This document shows positions 34,541 through 43,978 of a DNA stretch of 64,000 nt, piece after piece; position 1 is the first letter of the stretch; the number at the start of each line of letters is the position of its first letter. The translations under genes and the position numbers were made by a program. The notes beneath the pieces were generated by a model. The model ran no database searches and had not been told where the DNA came from. It worked only from the letters and a program-made list of their open reading frames with translations. The stretch spans positions 1-64,000 of the forward strand of contig JAUSKD010000022.1 in assembly GCA_030647195.1 (NCBI GenBank), written 5' to 3'. The stretch comes from Candidatus Peribacter sp. Lineage in GTDB: Bacteria; Patescibacteriota; Gracilibacteria; Peribacterales; Peribacteraceae.

Positions 34541-35935
34541 GTGAAACGTTCCGAACTCCTCCTCGGCTTACTCCGCCTGCCCGTCGATGCGCTAGCGGTG
34601 ATGGCATCACTGCTGCTCGCCTTCCGGCTGCGCGAAGCGCAAATGGACCTGATTCCGGGTGTGCAGCTGCTGGAGCCGGCAACCACCCTTCCCCCGCTCA
34701 GGCTCTACACCGATTCGTTCGTCCTGCCGAGCATGGGGGCTTTTCTTCTCCTTTCGGCGATTCTGGGTCTCTACGCGCTGCGCTCCACGAAGAGTGCCTG
34801 GCGAGAGATGGGGAGCGTCATTGTCGCATCTTTGCTCTGGCTCGTGGGTGTCGTGGCGTGGTTCTTCTTCGTCGAGAAGCAGCTCTTCTACTCCCGCATT
34901 CTTCTCTTTCACGCCGTCTTCTTCCTCGCGGTGTTCAGCATCGTGGGGCGGACGACACTCGTCCTGCTTCAGCGGTCGATGCTTAGGCTGGGTATCGGCG
35001 TGCGCACCGTCGTGTCGGTGGGAGGACATCCCATCACGGTTCTTGCCCGCCATACACTCGAGCACGATGCGCGCTACCGGTACGTCGGGCACCTGCAGGA
35101 TCTGGCCGGCATCCGCCGTCTTGCGCATGCTCCGGTGATCGATCTCGTGCTGCAGACGGATCCCAACCCCGACAGCGAAGAGACGATGCAGCTCATCGAT
35201 TTCTGTCGCAGCCACCACATTGGCTACGGGTTCTTCCCTCCCGTGTTTTCGGATGTTCCGCATCAGCTCCGTATCGAGCGGCTGGGCATGCTGCCGATGA
35301 TGCGATTTCAGCCGACTCCTCTCGATGGCTGGGGACGTATTGTGAAGCGGGCGGGAGATGTCGTCGTGAGTGCCGTACTCCTGGTCCTCTTCTCGCCGCT
35401 CTTCCTACTCCTTGCGCTGGGTGTCATCCTCGATAGCGGATGGCCGGTATTCTTTATCTCTTCGCGTGTGGGCGACTTCGGCCGCCGCAGGATTCCGATG
35501 CTCAAGTTCCGCTCCATGGTGTGCGATGCCGAGGCGCGCAAGCAGGAGCTCAGTCACTTGAGCCACCGCAGCGACGGACCTCTCTTCAAGGTGCACTGCG
35601 ATCCGCGCGTGACCCGGTTCGGACACTTTTTGCGCCGCTGGTCGCTCGATGAGTGGCCGCAGCTCTTCAATGTGCTCGTCGGCCAGATGTCTCTGGTGGG
35701 CCCGCGCCCGCACCTTCCTTCCGAAGTGGAACACTACACATCCATGCAGCGGCGCGTCTTCGCCGTGCGCCCGGGCATGACGGGGCTCGCACAGGTGATG
35801 GGGCGCAGCACGCTGCCGTTCGGCGAAGAGGTGAAGTATGACCTGCAGTACGTGGAGGAGTGGTCGCCGCTTCTGGATCTGTGGATCATGTGGCGGACGA
35901 TCTTTGCGGTCTTGAAAAAGGATGGAGCGGATTGA
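34541..35935 (+). CDS. Polyprenyl glycosylphosphotransferase (initiating sugar-phosphate transferase)
   Basis: Transfers a sugar-1-phosphate to undecaprenyl phosphate at the inner face of the membrane, starting surface glycan synthesis. The 464-residue protein has a four-helix N-terminal region, a CoA-binding-like middle (about 140-240) and a C-terminal bacterial sugar transferase domain (about 270-464) with KRAGDVVVSA, MLKFRSM, the catalytic pair in SLDEWPQLFNVL, and VGPRPHLPSE. The start is GTG, 9 nt after TACACT (34526-34531), so the mRNA is probably leaderless. Substrates await testing; it fits with the flippase at 940-2439. Confidence 0.9.
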   Translation: MKRSELLLGLLRLPVDALAVMASLLLAFRLREAQMDLIPGVQLLEPATTLPPLRLYTDSFVLPSMGAFLLLSAILGLYALRSTKSAWREMGSVIVASLLWLVGVVAWFFFVEKQLFYSRILLFHAVFFLAVFSIVGRTTLVLLQRSMLRLGIGVRTVVSVGGHPITVLARHTLEHDARYRYVGHLQDLAGIRRLAHAPVIDLVLQTDPNPDSEETMQLIDFCRSHHIGYGFFPPVFSDVPHQLRIERLGMLPMMRFQPTPLDGWGRIVKRAGDVVVSAVLLVLFSPLFLLLALGVILDSGWPVFFISSRVGDFGRRRIPMLKFRSMVCDAEARKQELSHLSHRSDGPLFKVHCDPRVTRFGHFLRRWSLDEWPQLFNVLVGQMSLVGPRPHLPSEVEHYTSMQRRVFAVRPGMTGLAQVMGRSTLPFGEEVKYDLQYVEEWSPLLDLWIMWRTIFAVLKKDGAD

Positions 35936-36095
35936 GGCAGCTTGTTAGGTTGCCCGCCCGTACCGAACGGTACGTTCGGGCGGGTAGCTTCTTCGCTGGT
36001 TAGGATGGGAGTAGTGAATGCAAAGAATGTGAGTGCAAGTGAAGCGGTGTTCCTAAAAAGCTAACAAGCTAACCAGCTAAGAAGCTAGAAAAGCT
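35936..36095. repeat. Inverted repeat family (AGCTAA type) between two genes
   Basis: The gap holds a strong hairpin (CCCGCCCG/CGGGCGGG near 35954-35984) and two inverted-repeat pairs. TAGCTTCTTCGCTGGTTAG (35985-36003) matches the reverse complement of 36069-36087 with 18 of 19 bases, and AGCTTGTTAG (35939-35948) matches the reverse complement of 36061-36070 exactly. The right copy is a tandem run of AAGCTAA-like units. A related run occurs inside lspA (40429-40455). Confidence 0.6.
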
Positions 36096-38409
36096 CCATC
36101 TGCGATTTGCCGGTATCGGTTGCCGGCTTTTCTTCGTGGGCAAATTGCTTCAGATACGCCATCACGCGCTTGCCGTACGATTTGGTCTTGAGCCGGTCAT
36201 CCGTCACCAGCACTTCGCCGTGGAACGTGCGGTGGCGGCAGAAGGTGCGAATCAGGCGGAACAGTCGGTGCTCCAGCCGCGGGAGGAAGTAATCCTCGAA
36301 GGCATTGGGGTAGTGCGCGGCGCGGCGCGAGAGCACGGTGTGCGAGGGATGATCGAAGGGGAGAGACGCGATGATCAGGCGGTCCACGATTTCCGCAGGC
36401 AGATCGACATCCTCGTATCCCCACGGCGTAATGAGCCACAGGGCCGGAGCAGGTGCCGCCAAAAATTCCGCCGTCATCCGCTCCAATCCCCCGCTCAAAT
36501 TCTGGCAGATCATTTCCACGCCCTGCTTCTCCAGTGCTGCCATGTACTCCACATATTTCTCTTCAATGACGCGTCGGCTGCCGACGAGGATGACCGATTT
36601 GCCGGGCGGTGGGTTCCTCAGCAGGTCATCGAGTGCGATATCCGTGCGAATCGAAAGAGGGATCAGAGAAGGCGGAAATGGCTGCGCCGCAGGCAGGTTT
36701 TGCGCGGGGAGAATCTCACGCAGCGTCGCGCTGCTTCCCGGTGGAATCGTGAGGACTGTCGGATGTTCCTCATACAAGAGCGACGACAAGAGCGGCCCAA
36801 TACGCTCCGGCACGGACTGGATGGATTGGCTGCCCCCCTGCCGCTGTTCGATCCACGCGATGCGGTGTGACAGGAGCTCAGGGGTGAGGATGCGTTCCAA
36901 ATCGGCAAGATCGCGGCGTGGAAGCTCGGGGAGCGATTCATCGGCGATGAACGGAGCAAGTCGCTCTCGAAGCAGGCGCGTTTCTTTGGTATCTAGATCC
37001 TGACCGGTCAGGTAGCGCACATCCTGAAACGCACGCACACGCTCAATCCAGAGTTGCAGCAGGTCCAAGAAGCCTGTCAGATCCGCGCGTCCTTCTGCGG
37101 CGGCGCGCAGGTGGTCCAGCACCGCCTGCCACTTGAAGGCTTTGGTTGCAGTGTCTTCGAGCATAGAGGCATCGGTGACGAGCAGGCGCGTCGCAGGCGT
37201 GAGAGCGGCCCGGCCGGGATGATCGGGGTGTTCGAGGATCGAGAGGAGCTGCTGATGATCGATCAAAGCCACATGGGGCGGAGGACTGAATTGCCGGTGG
37301 TAGGTCAGGGTGGATTCGGTGCAGGCGAGCTTGCCGTACCACACGGCGCGTTCCTCGCCGTGGACCGGAAGATCGCGATGCGCGCGCGGGCGGTACCAGC
37401 GCAGCTTGACGGCGAGTGTCGCTTCGTCGGAGGTGAAGGCCTGTTGCAACAGAAGCGCCTCGGCCGCTTCGGGATCGAGGAGCAGGGGTGCTGGCATGAG
37501 TACCTGCGCTTTGTCTTCCGGCAGCGTCAGGCCGCGCACGCTCGCTTCCAGATTCTTCACGATGATCCACGTGGGATCCTTGGCGGCGAGGGCGGTATCG
37601 ACGATGCGCTGCAACGTCTGGGGGGCGAGGGAGTCTTCGATCAGCGTGACGCCCGGTTTCTGGCTTTCTGGCAGGCTCACCCGGTCACCGCTCACCTGCT
37701 TCTTCCCCCGCGAGGGGCGCGTACCCGAGAGCATCCACTTGGGCCGCTTGGCGGCGGGAACCGTAGGCAATACTTCCGCGAGGCGGCGGTACCCCGGAGA
37801 GCTTTGCGAAAATATTTCGAAGAGGATACGCAGTTCATCGGGTGGGAGCTCCTGCAGGCGTTCCCAGCATTTGCCCAAAAGCTCGAGCGTGGCGTGCACA
37901 TCGCCGAGCGCGCGGTGCACGGGATCGTGATTGAGCTTCAGGACCGTGCTCACGTAGCCGAGCGAGTAGCTGGGGAGTTCCGGAAAGACCAACGACGCCA
38001 GCATGGAAGTGTCGACCCATGCACGTTCTGTGAGATCGATGCCTTCTCCTTTGAGCATGCGGATGTCGAAGCCGACATTCTGCCCCACGATCACCGTATG
38101 CTCGCCGACCTTGGATTGGATCATCTCGCGCACCTGCTCAAAGGTTGGCTTGCCCGTGAGCATCTGCGGGGTGATGTGCGTCAGCACTTGTACCGTGGGC
38201 GGCACGTCCTCGGGGATCGAGATAAGCGTCTCGTATTCCTCCAGCGTTTTCCCTCCCTGCACCTGCACGGAGGCAAACTCAATCACACGGTTCACCCGGG
38301 GCACGAAGCCCGTGGTCTCGGTATCGAGAACGACGAAGGGAAATGAAGGAAGATCCACGAAACGAGGATACAGAAGAAACAGATGGAGCAGAAGAAACAG
38401 AGGAATCAC
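36085..38409 (-). CDS. DnaQ-type 3'-5' exonuclease fused to a degenerate DinG-like helicase part
   Basis: A 774-residue protein. The N-terminal exonuclease has all three motifs: VVLDTETTGF (residues about 27-36), VGQNVGFDIRML and HRALGDVHATLELL. The middle (about 200-560) shows no Walker A or DEAH box. The C-terminal part resembles helicase domain 2 of DinG (LIIASLPFDHPSH, FEDYFLPRLEHRLFRLIR) but lacks a normal Q-x-x-GR-x-x-R motif VI. The exonuclease is therefore likely active and the helicase inactive. The start is uncertain: ATG at 38409 has GGGGAAG upstream, while GTG at 38358 would remove a hydrophobic 17-residue start. Confidence 0.75.
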   Translation of the reverse strand: MIPLFLLLHLFLLYPRFVDLPSFPFVVLDTETTGFVPRVNRVIEFASVQVQGGKTLEEYETLISIPEDVPPTVQVLTHITPQMLTGKPTFEQVREMIQSKVGEHTVIVGQNVGFDIRMLKGEGIDLTERAWVDTSMLASLVFPELPSYSLGYVSTVLKLNHDPVHRALGDVHATLELLGKCWERLQELPPDELRILFEIFSQSSPGYRRLAEVLPTVPAAKRPKWMLSGTRPSRGKKQVSGDRVSLPESQKPGVTLIEDSLAPQTLQRIVDTALAAKDPTWIIVKNLEASVRGLTLPEDKAQVLMPAPLLLDPEAAEALLLQQAFTSDEATLAVKLRWYRPRAHRDLPVHGEERAVWYGKLACTESTLTYHRQFSPPPHVALIDHQQLLSILEHPDHPGRAALTPATRLLVTDASMLEDTATKAFKWQAVLDHLRAAAEGRADLTGFLDLLQLWIERVRAFQDVRYLTGQDLDTKETRLLRERLAPFIADESLPELPRRDLADLERILTPELLSHRIAWIEQRQGGSQSIQSVPERIGPLLSSLLYEEHPTVLTIPPGSSATLREILPAQNLPAAQPFPPSLIPLSIRTDIALDDLLRNPPPGKSVILVGSRRVIEEKYVEYMAALEKQGVEMICQNLSGGLERMTAEFLAAPAPALWLITPWGYEDVDLPAEIVDRLIIASLPFDHPSHTVLSRRAAHYPNAFEDYFLPRLEHRLFRLIRTFCRHRTFHGEVLVTDDRLKTKSYGKRVMAYLKQFAHEEKPATDTGKSQMELF

Positions 38410-38474
38410 TCACTTCCCCGCCTTTTCCTTATCAGACCCGTCTCTTCCAGGATTTAACGAAACATACCATGTTC

Positions 38475-38753
38475 TCAACTTATCATTGCCGCCGCGAGTG
38501 CGTTGATCACTTTCTGACGAGCCTCTGCTCGTGTTTTTCCAGTGGTCATTCCTGCGGCAGCCATAAGTGCCCCTTTTTCTGCTAGAGTTCTTCGGTTTTG
38601 ATTTTTGTTAACGGTGGAAAAGCGTGCAGAGATTCCCTCTGAGGTCTCCTCGTACGCAATGGATACATCAGTCTTGAGTTGGTCTCTGTCGATCTTGAAT
38701 CCAGCGGGGAGTATTTCAGTGTTCTCGGTAGGGGTAGCTGCAGGTGTGTTCAT
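38475..38753 (-). CDS. Small hypothetical protein
   Basis: A 92-residue soluble protein: a flexible Thr/Pro start, a KIDRDQL region and a helical C-terminus (AEARQKVINALAAAMI). No motif was recognised. ATG at 38753 is preferred to the in-frame GTG at 38766-38768. A consensus TTGACA lies at about 38781-38786 on the same strand but no good -10 follows at 17 nt. The gene is AT-richer than its neighbours. Confidence 0.5.
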   Translation of the reverse strand: MNTPAATPTENTEILPAGFKIDRDQLKTDVSIAYEETSEGISARFSTVNKNQNRRTLAEKGALMAAAGMTTGKTRAEARQKVINALAAAMIS

Positions 38754-38829
38754 AACTGCACGATGCACTGACTAATAAGATATGTCAAGGAAGAGAAATC
38801 AGCAGTGATACGGAAGCGGCCTTCTCCAG

Positions 38830-40032
38830 TTATTCCGTTTTCGCTGCATCCTCCTGAGTTTCTGGTGCCGTCTCGGCAGGAGCCGCTTCCCCCTGAGGGA
38901 CATCAACGGGGGCGGATTCCGCGGGGGCCGTTCCCTTTAGCTCCGACAGCTTGGCCTTGAAGGCCGGCAGTTCCTCGTAGTTGTACATGTCGAGCTCGAA
39001 ACCGGTCAGCTCCGTCGCCAGACGGATGTTCTGCCCCTTTTTGCCGATGGCCATGGGGCGCTGAGCCTCTTCCACGAACACAGCGGCACGCTTCTTGATG
39101 CGGCGGCTCTGGTCATCGAACCGCTCCTGGTCGTTGACGATGATCACGGCCGAGATGGAGGCCGGCTGCAGGGCGGTCGAGATCAGTTTGATGGGATCTT
39201 CACTCCACTCGATCATGTCCACCCGCTCGCCATTGATCTCTTCCATCACGGCCTGAATACGCACGCCTTTCTGGCCCACGCAGGCGCCGATGGGATCGAT
39301 GCGGGGATCACTGCTTGCGACGGCAACCTTGCTGCGGAAGCCGGCATCGCGCGCGATGGCCCGGATGGTCACATCACCGTTGCGGACTTCGGGGATTTCG
39401 AGTTCGAGCAGTTTTCGCACGAGGCCGGCGTGCGTGCGCGAGATCCGCAGTTGCGGACCCTTGCCGGTCAGTTCCACTGTATCCAGGTACACACGAATAC
39501 GCTTGCCGGTGTAGTAGTGCTCGCCGGGGATCTGTTCCCTCCAGGGCAAACTCACTGCCATGCCTTCGATTTCCAGCGTCACCCAGTTGGGCTCCACCTT
39601 GGTCACGGTGGCCGTCAGAAGCTCGTTCTCGCGATCCTTGAACATCTCGTACAGACTCTGCTTCTCGGCCTCCTGCAGCTTCTGCAATATCACCTGCTTG
39701 GCGGCCTGCGCGGCGATGCGCCCGTAGCCGACGGGCGTCACGTCGATGGTGATCTCGTCGCCCACCTCGGCATCCGGTTTCACCTTGCGCGCGTCCTTTA
39801 CGCTGACTTCAAAGTTTTCATTCTCTACGGCCTCCACGACCTCTTTCACGATCAGGATCGTGGGCATGTCTTTGCCCTCATCCAAATCCACGCGGATCTC
39901 CTGCTCTTTGTTGCCGAAGTCCTTGCGGTAGGCGGTGGCGATGGCTTGCTTCACGGCCTCGAGCACCTGTTCGGGCTTGACGCTCTTCTCGGCACAGATC
40001 TGGTTGATGGCGGCGATGAATGATGCGCGCAT
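38830..40032 (-). CDS. nusA: Transcription termination/antitermination factor NusA
   Basis: An RNA polymerase-binding factor in pausing, termination and antitermination. The 400-residue protein has the N-terminal RNAP-binding domain (about 1-125), S1 (about 130-200, ATVTKVEPNWVTLEI), and KH1/KH2 with DPIGACVGQKGVRIQAV and GKKGQNIRLATEL. The C-terminus is a low-complexity Ala/Glu/Pro tail instead of the acidic repeats of proteobacteria. A promoter (TTGTAC, 16 nt, TATACT) lies at 40106-40133 and leaves a leader of about 70 nt. Confidence 0.95.
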   Translation of the reverse strand: MRASFIAAINQICAEKSVKPEQVLEAVKQAIATAYRKDFGNKEQEIRVDLDEGKDMPTILIVKEVVEAVENENFEVSVKDARKVKPDAEVGDEITIDVTPVGYGRIAAQAAKQVILQKLQEAEKQSLYEMFKDRENELLTATVTKVEPNWVTLEIEGMAVSLPWREQIPGEHYYTGKRIRVYLDTVELTGKGPQLRISRTHAGLVRKLLELEIPEVRNGDVTIRAIARDAGFRSKVAVASSDPRIDPIGACVGQKGVRIQAVMEEINGERVDMIEWSEDPIKLISTALQPASISAVIIVNDQERFDDQSRRIKKRAAVFVEEAQRPMAIGKKGQNIRLATELTGFELDMYNYEELPAFKAKLSELKGTAPAESAPVDVPQGEAAPAETAPETQEDAAKTE

Positions 40033-40105
40033 GACGGGTAAGGGGAAATCACCGTTCCGACTCTACGGAACAGTGTCAGCTAAACAACGTACCATTTACA
40101 GAGAC

Positions 40106-40133
40106 AGTATAGCCTATTTTAGCTTTCGTACAA
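40106..40133 (-). promoter_or_regulatory. nusA promoter
   Basis: TTGTAC (40128-40133), a 16-nt spacer and TATACT (40106-40111) on the minus strand, 73 nt upstream of the nusA ATG. Confidence 0.6.
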
Positions 40134-40180
40134 GATTGTTCGTAGCTGTTTTCGGCCGGGTTTTTCTCTAGCATGGGGCC

Positions 40181-40630
40181 ATGGGATCCATATTTTCCAT
40201 TGCCATCCTGTCCGCTGGAGCGAGCGTTCTTGCCGCAGTTGCGGCCGATAACTTTCTCTCGCAGAGGATCGGCGTCATGGGCTCATTCGCAGGACTTCAG
40301 TATTCGCTCAATCCGGGGGTGGCCTTCGGCATCTCTTTCGCGCCCTTGCTCCAGCTTTCCCTCATTGCAATTGCCCTGCTAGCCGTCGTCTGGATGGCCT
40401 ATCGTTCCGTGCGTTCCGCAGGCTCTCAAAGCTACAAGCTACAAGCTATCAGCTACGGTCTGATCCTCGGAGGCGGCATTGCCAACATCATCGACCGTCT
40501 ACCCGATGGCCTCGTCACCGATTTCTTTCAGGTGGGGACATTTCCGATCTTCAACGTGGCGGACAGTTTTATTACCATTGGGGTGGTGCTGCTCTTCTGG
40601 GAGGTTATGAGACGCAAGAAGCCTCTCTGA
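40181..40630 (+). CDS. lspA: Signal peptidase II
   Basis: Removes lipoprotein signal peptides in the membrane. The 149-residue, four-helix protein has conserved NPGVAFGIS (residues 44-52), Asp105 in ANIIDRLPDGLVTDFF and Asp128 in FNVADSFITIG, the catalytic dyad. A block of AAGCTAC-like units (40429-40455) encodes SQSYKLQAISYG in the loop before helix 3, an apparent in-frame repeat insertion. TAGCAT (40169-40174) lies 6 nt before the ATG, indicating a leaderless mRNA. The presence of lspA implies lipoproteins. Confidence 0.92.
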   Translation: MGSIFSIAILSAGASVLAAVAADNFLSQRIGVMGSFAGLQYSLNPGVAFGISFAPLLQLSLIAIALLAVVWMAYRSVRSAGSQSYKLQAISYGLILGGGIANIIDRLPDGLVTDFFQVGTFPIFNVADSFITIGVVLLFWEVMRRKKPL

Positions 40631-40678
40631 GGGGTGGTTTGACGTTGAATGTCGCTGTATAGATTAAGGGTTTGTCGA

Positions 40679-40708
40679 TTGGCGACCCGGGTGTTTGCGG
40701 CCTACAAT
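40679..40708 (+). promoter_or_regulatory. murA promoter
   Basis: TTGGCG (40679-40684), an 18-nt spacer and TACAAT (40703-40708), 10 nt before the murA ATG at 40719. An earlier in-frame ATG at 40707 lies inside the -10 box and is therefore unlikely to be used. Confidence 0.5.
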
Positions 40709-40718
40709 GGCCGCCTCT

Positions 40719-42056
40719 ATGGATATTCGCTACCGCGTACGTGGGGGGATTCCCCTCCGCGGCGACATCGATATCAGCGGCTCGAAAAATGCGGCGCTCC
40801 CACTCATCGCGGCGTCGGTTCTGGCCAATGGCGAAACCGTGCTCCATAACGTTCCGCGGCTGCGCGACATTACCGTGATGCTCAGGATTCTCGAGTTCCT
40901 CGGTGCCGAGACTTCCTTTCAGGCGGATACCGTCCGCATCCGGACGCACAAGCTCCAGAACCGTCGCATCCCCGCCGAGCTCGTCAGTAAGCTTCGTGGT
41001 TCCATCGTACTCTTGGGTCCCCTGCTCTCGCGGTTCGGGGAGGTCGAGATGGCCTACCCGGGCGGGTGCGTGCTGGGCAAGCGGCCGGTGCATGCGCACA
41101 TCGCGGCATTGGAACAACTGGGGGCGAAGGACTTGAGCTCCGACGAGATGCTGCACCTCAATGGCGAGCTCAAACCCGGGCGCGTGATCCTGCCGGAGTT
41201 TTCGGTGACTGCGACTGAGAATGCCGTTATGGCGGCGGCCCTCGTTCCGGGTGAAGTCCGGATTGACCTTGCCGCTGCGGAACCGCACGTGCAGGAGGTG
41301 GAAAAGATCGTGGCGTCCATGGGTGCGCAGGTGGAGGGCATCGGCACGCACACGGTCCTGATTCACGGCAAAAAAACACTGCAGTCCCCGACACACACGG
41401 TCATCGCCGACTATCTCGAGGCCGGCGCATTCATCATTTCCGCTCTCGTGACGAAGGGCAAAGTGCGGCTGCACGGAGCGGATAGCGAGCATCTGATTTC
41501 TTTCCTGAGCGTCCTCAGGCGCATGGGGGCCATCGTGAAGATTGAAGAGGGTGTCCTGTTCGTGGATGGTGAGCTTTCGACTCTCAAAGCGCTCGAGGTG
41601 CGCACGAACATCTTCCCGGGCTTCCCTACCGACCTGCAGGCCACGATCGGTGTGGCGATGTCGCAGGCGCACGGGGTCAGTCGCATCTTCGAACGTCTCT
41701 TCGAGGGGCGCATGGCGTACCTCTATGAGCTCGAAAAGATGGGTGCGCACATCGAGATCCTCAATGCCCACGAGGCGCTGGTCATCGGTCCCACGGAACT
41801 TCGGGGGCGCGTCGTTTCCAGTAACGATATCCGCGCCGGTGCCGCGATGGTGCTGGCGGGTTTGTGCGCGCATGGCGAGACGATGATCACCGACGTGCGC
41901 TACATCGAGCGCGGCTATGACCGCTTCGACGAAAAGCTCAAGTCACTGGGGGCGGACATCGAAAAAATCACGATGGAGGCGCAGACATCGCAGGATGACG
42001 ATGCCATTGCGCCGCTCAAGGAAGGCAAGCCCGTCACGATGACTGCGACACGGTAG
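40719..42056 (+). CDS. murA: UDP-N-acetylglucosamine 1-carboxyvinyltransferase
   Basis: First committed step of peptidoglycan synthesis, adding enolpyruvate from PEP to UDP-GlcNAc. The 445-residue protein has GSKNAALP (catalytic Lys), the active-site Cys117 in YPGGCVLGKRPV, so it should be fosfomycin-sensitive by this criterion, and TDLQA near residue 305. The C-terminal 30 residues are an acidic extension. The start at 40719 (MDIRYRVRGG) is chosen from family N-termini and promoter position. Confidence 0.95.
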   Translation: MDIRYRVRGGIPLRGDIDISGSKNAALPLIAASVLANGETVLHNVPRLRDITVMLRILEFLGAETSFQADTVRIRTHKLQNRRIPAELVSKLRGSIVLLGPLLSRFGEVEMAYPGGCVLGKRPVHAHIAALEQLGAKDLSSDEMLHLNGELKPGRVILPEFSVTATENAVMAAALVPGEVRIDLAAAEPHVQEVEKIVASMGAQVEGIGTHTVLIHGKKTLQSPTHTVIADYLEAGAFIISALVTKGKVRLHGADSEHLISFLSVLRRMGAIVKIEEGVLFVDGELSTLKALEVRTNIFPGFPTDLQATIGVAMSQAHGVSRIFERLFEGRMAYLYELEKMGAHIEILNAHEALVIGPTELRGRVVSSNDIRAGAAMVLAGLCAHGETMITDVRYIERGYDRFDEKLKSLGADIEKITMEAQTSQDDDAIAPLKEGKPVTMTATR

Positions 42057-42091
42057 CCTTCGGAGGCGCCCGAATCCTGTACTGTAGAGAT

Positions 42092-43933
42092 ATGCAACAA
42101 ACGGAGGCACGAACGGCCGGATCTCCTTCGCCTCGCACACGGCGCCTGGCCATCGGCGTTCTTCTTCTTGCGACATTCGTGACGTTCCTTCCTTCCCTGC
42201 GAAATGGCTTCGTGGACATCGATGACGGTCTGCTCATCACGAAGAACGCCATTGTCCTTCATCTGACGCCGCAGACGCTCTGGGCCAGCTTCACGACGTT
42301 CGACCCCGAACTGTACGTGCCGCTCACCTTTGTCACCTACCAACTGGAAGCAGCGCTCTTCGGCGTGCATCCGTTCGTGTTCCATCTGACGAATCTTCTT
42401 CTGCACATGGGGACGGCTCTGCTCGTATTCGCCGTAGTGCGGCGGCTTGCTGCACGACGCTTTCCTGCCGACGCATTCCTGATCGGCTTTTTCTGCGCGC
42501 TCGTCTTTGCCATTCATCCGCTCAATACCGAAGCCGTCGTGTGGGCGGCGGCCCGCAAAGACGTTCTCTCGTCCTTCTTCTTTTTCGCTTCGCTCCTGCT
42601 CTTCCTGATTTATCGCGAGAAGGAGGTGCGGCGTTTTCTCATCTGGAGTGTTGTGTGTTTCCTTCTCGCTCTTCTTTCGAAGGTATCGGTGCTCATGTTG
42701 CCCTTCATCCTCCTGTTCGTCGATGCCGGGGAGGGACGGCGCTTTTCTTGGGCAGCCTGGAAGGAGAAGATTCCATTCTTCGGTTTGTCGCTTCTGTTCG
42801 GGCTGATCGCCCTCTTCGGAAAACAGGCGCAACTTTCTTCCCTGAGTGTATTCGAGAAGGGCTTGCTCGCGTGCAAGGCGACGGTCTTCTATCTCCGCGC
42901 CCTCTTCTGGCCATCCGGACTCACGATCTTCCATCTGCAGGAGATGCCCCTCGCTCTCTCGCACCCCGATCTGTGGGCGCCGCCGCTCATTGTGCTGGCA
43001 CTGCTCATCATCACTTTTTTCTCCTTCCGGCGACATCGCGTCGTCTTCTTCGGCATCGCTTTCTACCTGCTCCTTCTGCTGCCGAGCTTCATCACCTTCT
43101 GGAAGAACGGCTTCGTGTATTTCGCTTCGGAGCGCTATGCGTACGTGCCGATGGTCGGCATCCTCTTCGCGCTCGGTGCGGTGATCCTCCCTCCGCTCCG
43201 CAAGGCTTTACAGCGGCGTCCCGCCTTTGGTCGCATCATCGGCCTCACGGGAGGCATGCTGTTCGTCGTCACGCTGGGAGGCCTCACTCTTCAGCAATCC
43301 CTCACCTGGCACGATCCGGTTATGCTCAACGAACGTGCGCTCCTGATCAACCCTCGTTCGGCGCATGCGCTCAACAATCTGGGTTCGGCGAATTTTGCGG
43401 CAGGCAAGTATCGTGAAGCACTTTCATTCTTCGAACGCACACTCGCCATCGATCCGGCTCTTCCGGCGGCGCATGCCAATCGCGCACAAACACTTCTGAA
43501 ACTCGGCGATACGGACGGGGCGCTGAAGGCGTATTCACAGGGAATCGAATCGATCCCCAAAGACCGTTCTCCGCTTCCGCAGGATCTTACCCCATTTCTT
43601 GGTCTTGCGGAGCTCCTGGATACCCTGGGACGGTCGCAGGAAGCGGCACAGATCCTTCGCGGGGCGATTCAGCGTCTGCCCGAGGCTCCGCTGCCGCATT
43701 ACTACCTTGGGGTGAAGGAACAGCAATTCGGCCATCTGCCCGAGGCTCTGACGCAGTTTCAGCTGGCCACCAAGCTCGATCCGCGCCTGACTGATGCGTT
43801 CTACCGGCTGGCTGCGGTCAGCGCGGAGCTGGGGCATCTGCCGGAAGCGATTGCTGCCCTCGAACAGGTGCTTGTGCTCGATCCGGGGAATGAGCTTGCA
43901 CGGGAACACTTAAAGAACATCAAGAACCTGTAA
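42092..43933 (+). CDS. Membrane glycosyltransferase-like protein with C-terminal TPR repeats
   Basis: A 613-residue protein with a polytopic N-terminal half (about 11 helices, residues 20-405), including the loop FVDIDDGLLITKN after the first helix, a GT-C-type acidic motif. The C-terminal half (about 410-613) has tetratricopeptide repeats (AHALNNLGSANFAAGKYREA, LPHYYLGVKEQQFG). The layout is that of TMTC-like proteins, proposed O-mannosyltransferases. TACTGT lies 6 nt before the ATG, indicating a leaderless mRNA. The substrate is unknown, but Ser-rich surface proteins of this window are plausible acceptors (inference). Confidence 0.75.
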   Translation: MQQTEARTAGSPSPRTRRLAIGVLLLATFVTFLPSLRNGFVDIDDGLLITKNAIVLHLTPQTLWASFTTFDPELYVPLTFVTYQLEAALFGVHPFVFHLTNLLLHMGTALLVFAVVRRLAARRFPADAFLIGFFCALVFAIHPLNTEAVVWAAARKDVLSSFFFFASLLLFLIYREKEVRRFLIWSVVCFLLALLSKVSVLMLPFILLFVDAGEGRRFSWAAWKEKIPFFGLSLLFGLIALFGKQAQLSSLSVFEKGLLACKATVFYLRALFWPSGLTIFHLQEMPLALSHPDLWAPPLIVLALLIITFFSFRRHRVVFFGIAFYLLLLLPSFITFWKNGFVYFASERYAYVPMVGILFALGAVILPPLRKALQRRPAFGRIIGLTGGMLFVVTLGGLTLQQSLTWHDPVMLNERALLINPRSAHALNNLGSANFAAGKYREALSFFERTLAIDPALPAAHANRAQTLLKLGDTDGALKAYSQGIESIPKDRSPLPQDLTPFLGLAELLDTLGRSQEAAQILRGAIQRLPEAPLPHYYLGVKEQQFGHLPEALTQFQLATKLDPRLTDAFYRLAAVSAELGHLPEAIAALEQVLVLDPGNELAREHLKNIKNL

Positions 43934-43978
43934 GGAGCGTTGACGGTTTTTTGTCTTCCAGTACCATGTCTTCGATCT

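Noticed and set aside
35936-36095. CRISPR-like repeats
   Set aside because: Units are short, uneven, partly inverted and lack regular spacers; no cas gene is in the window.
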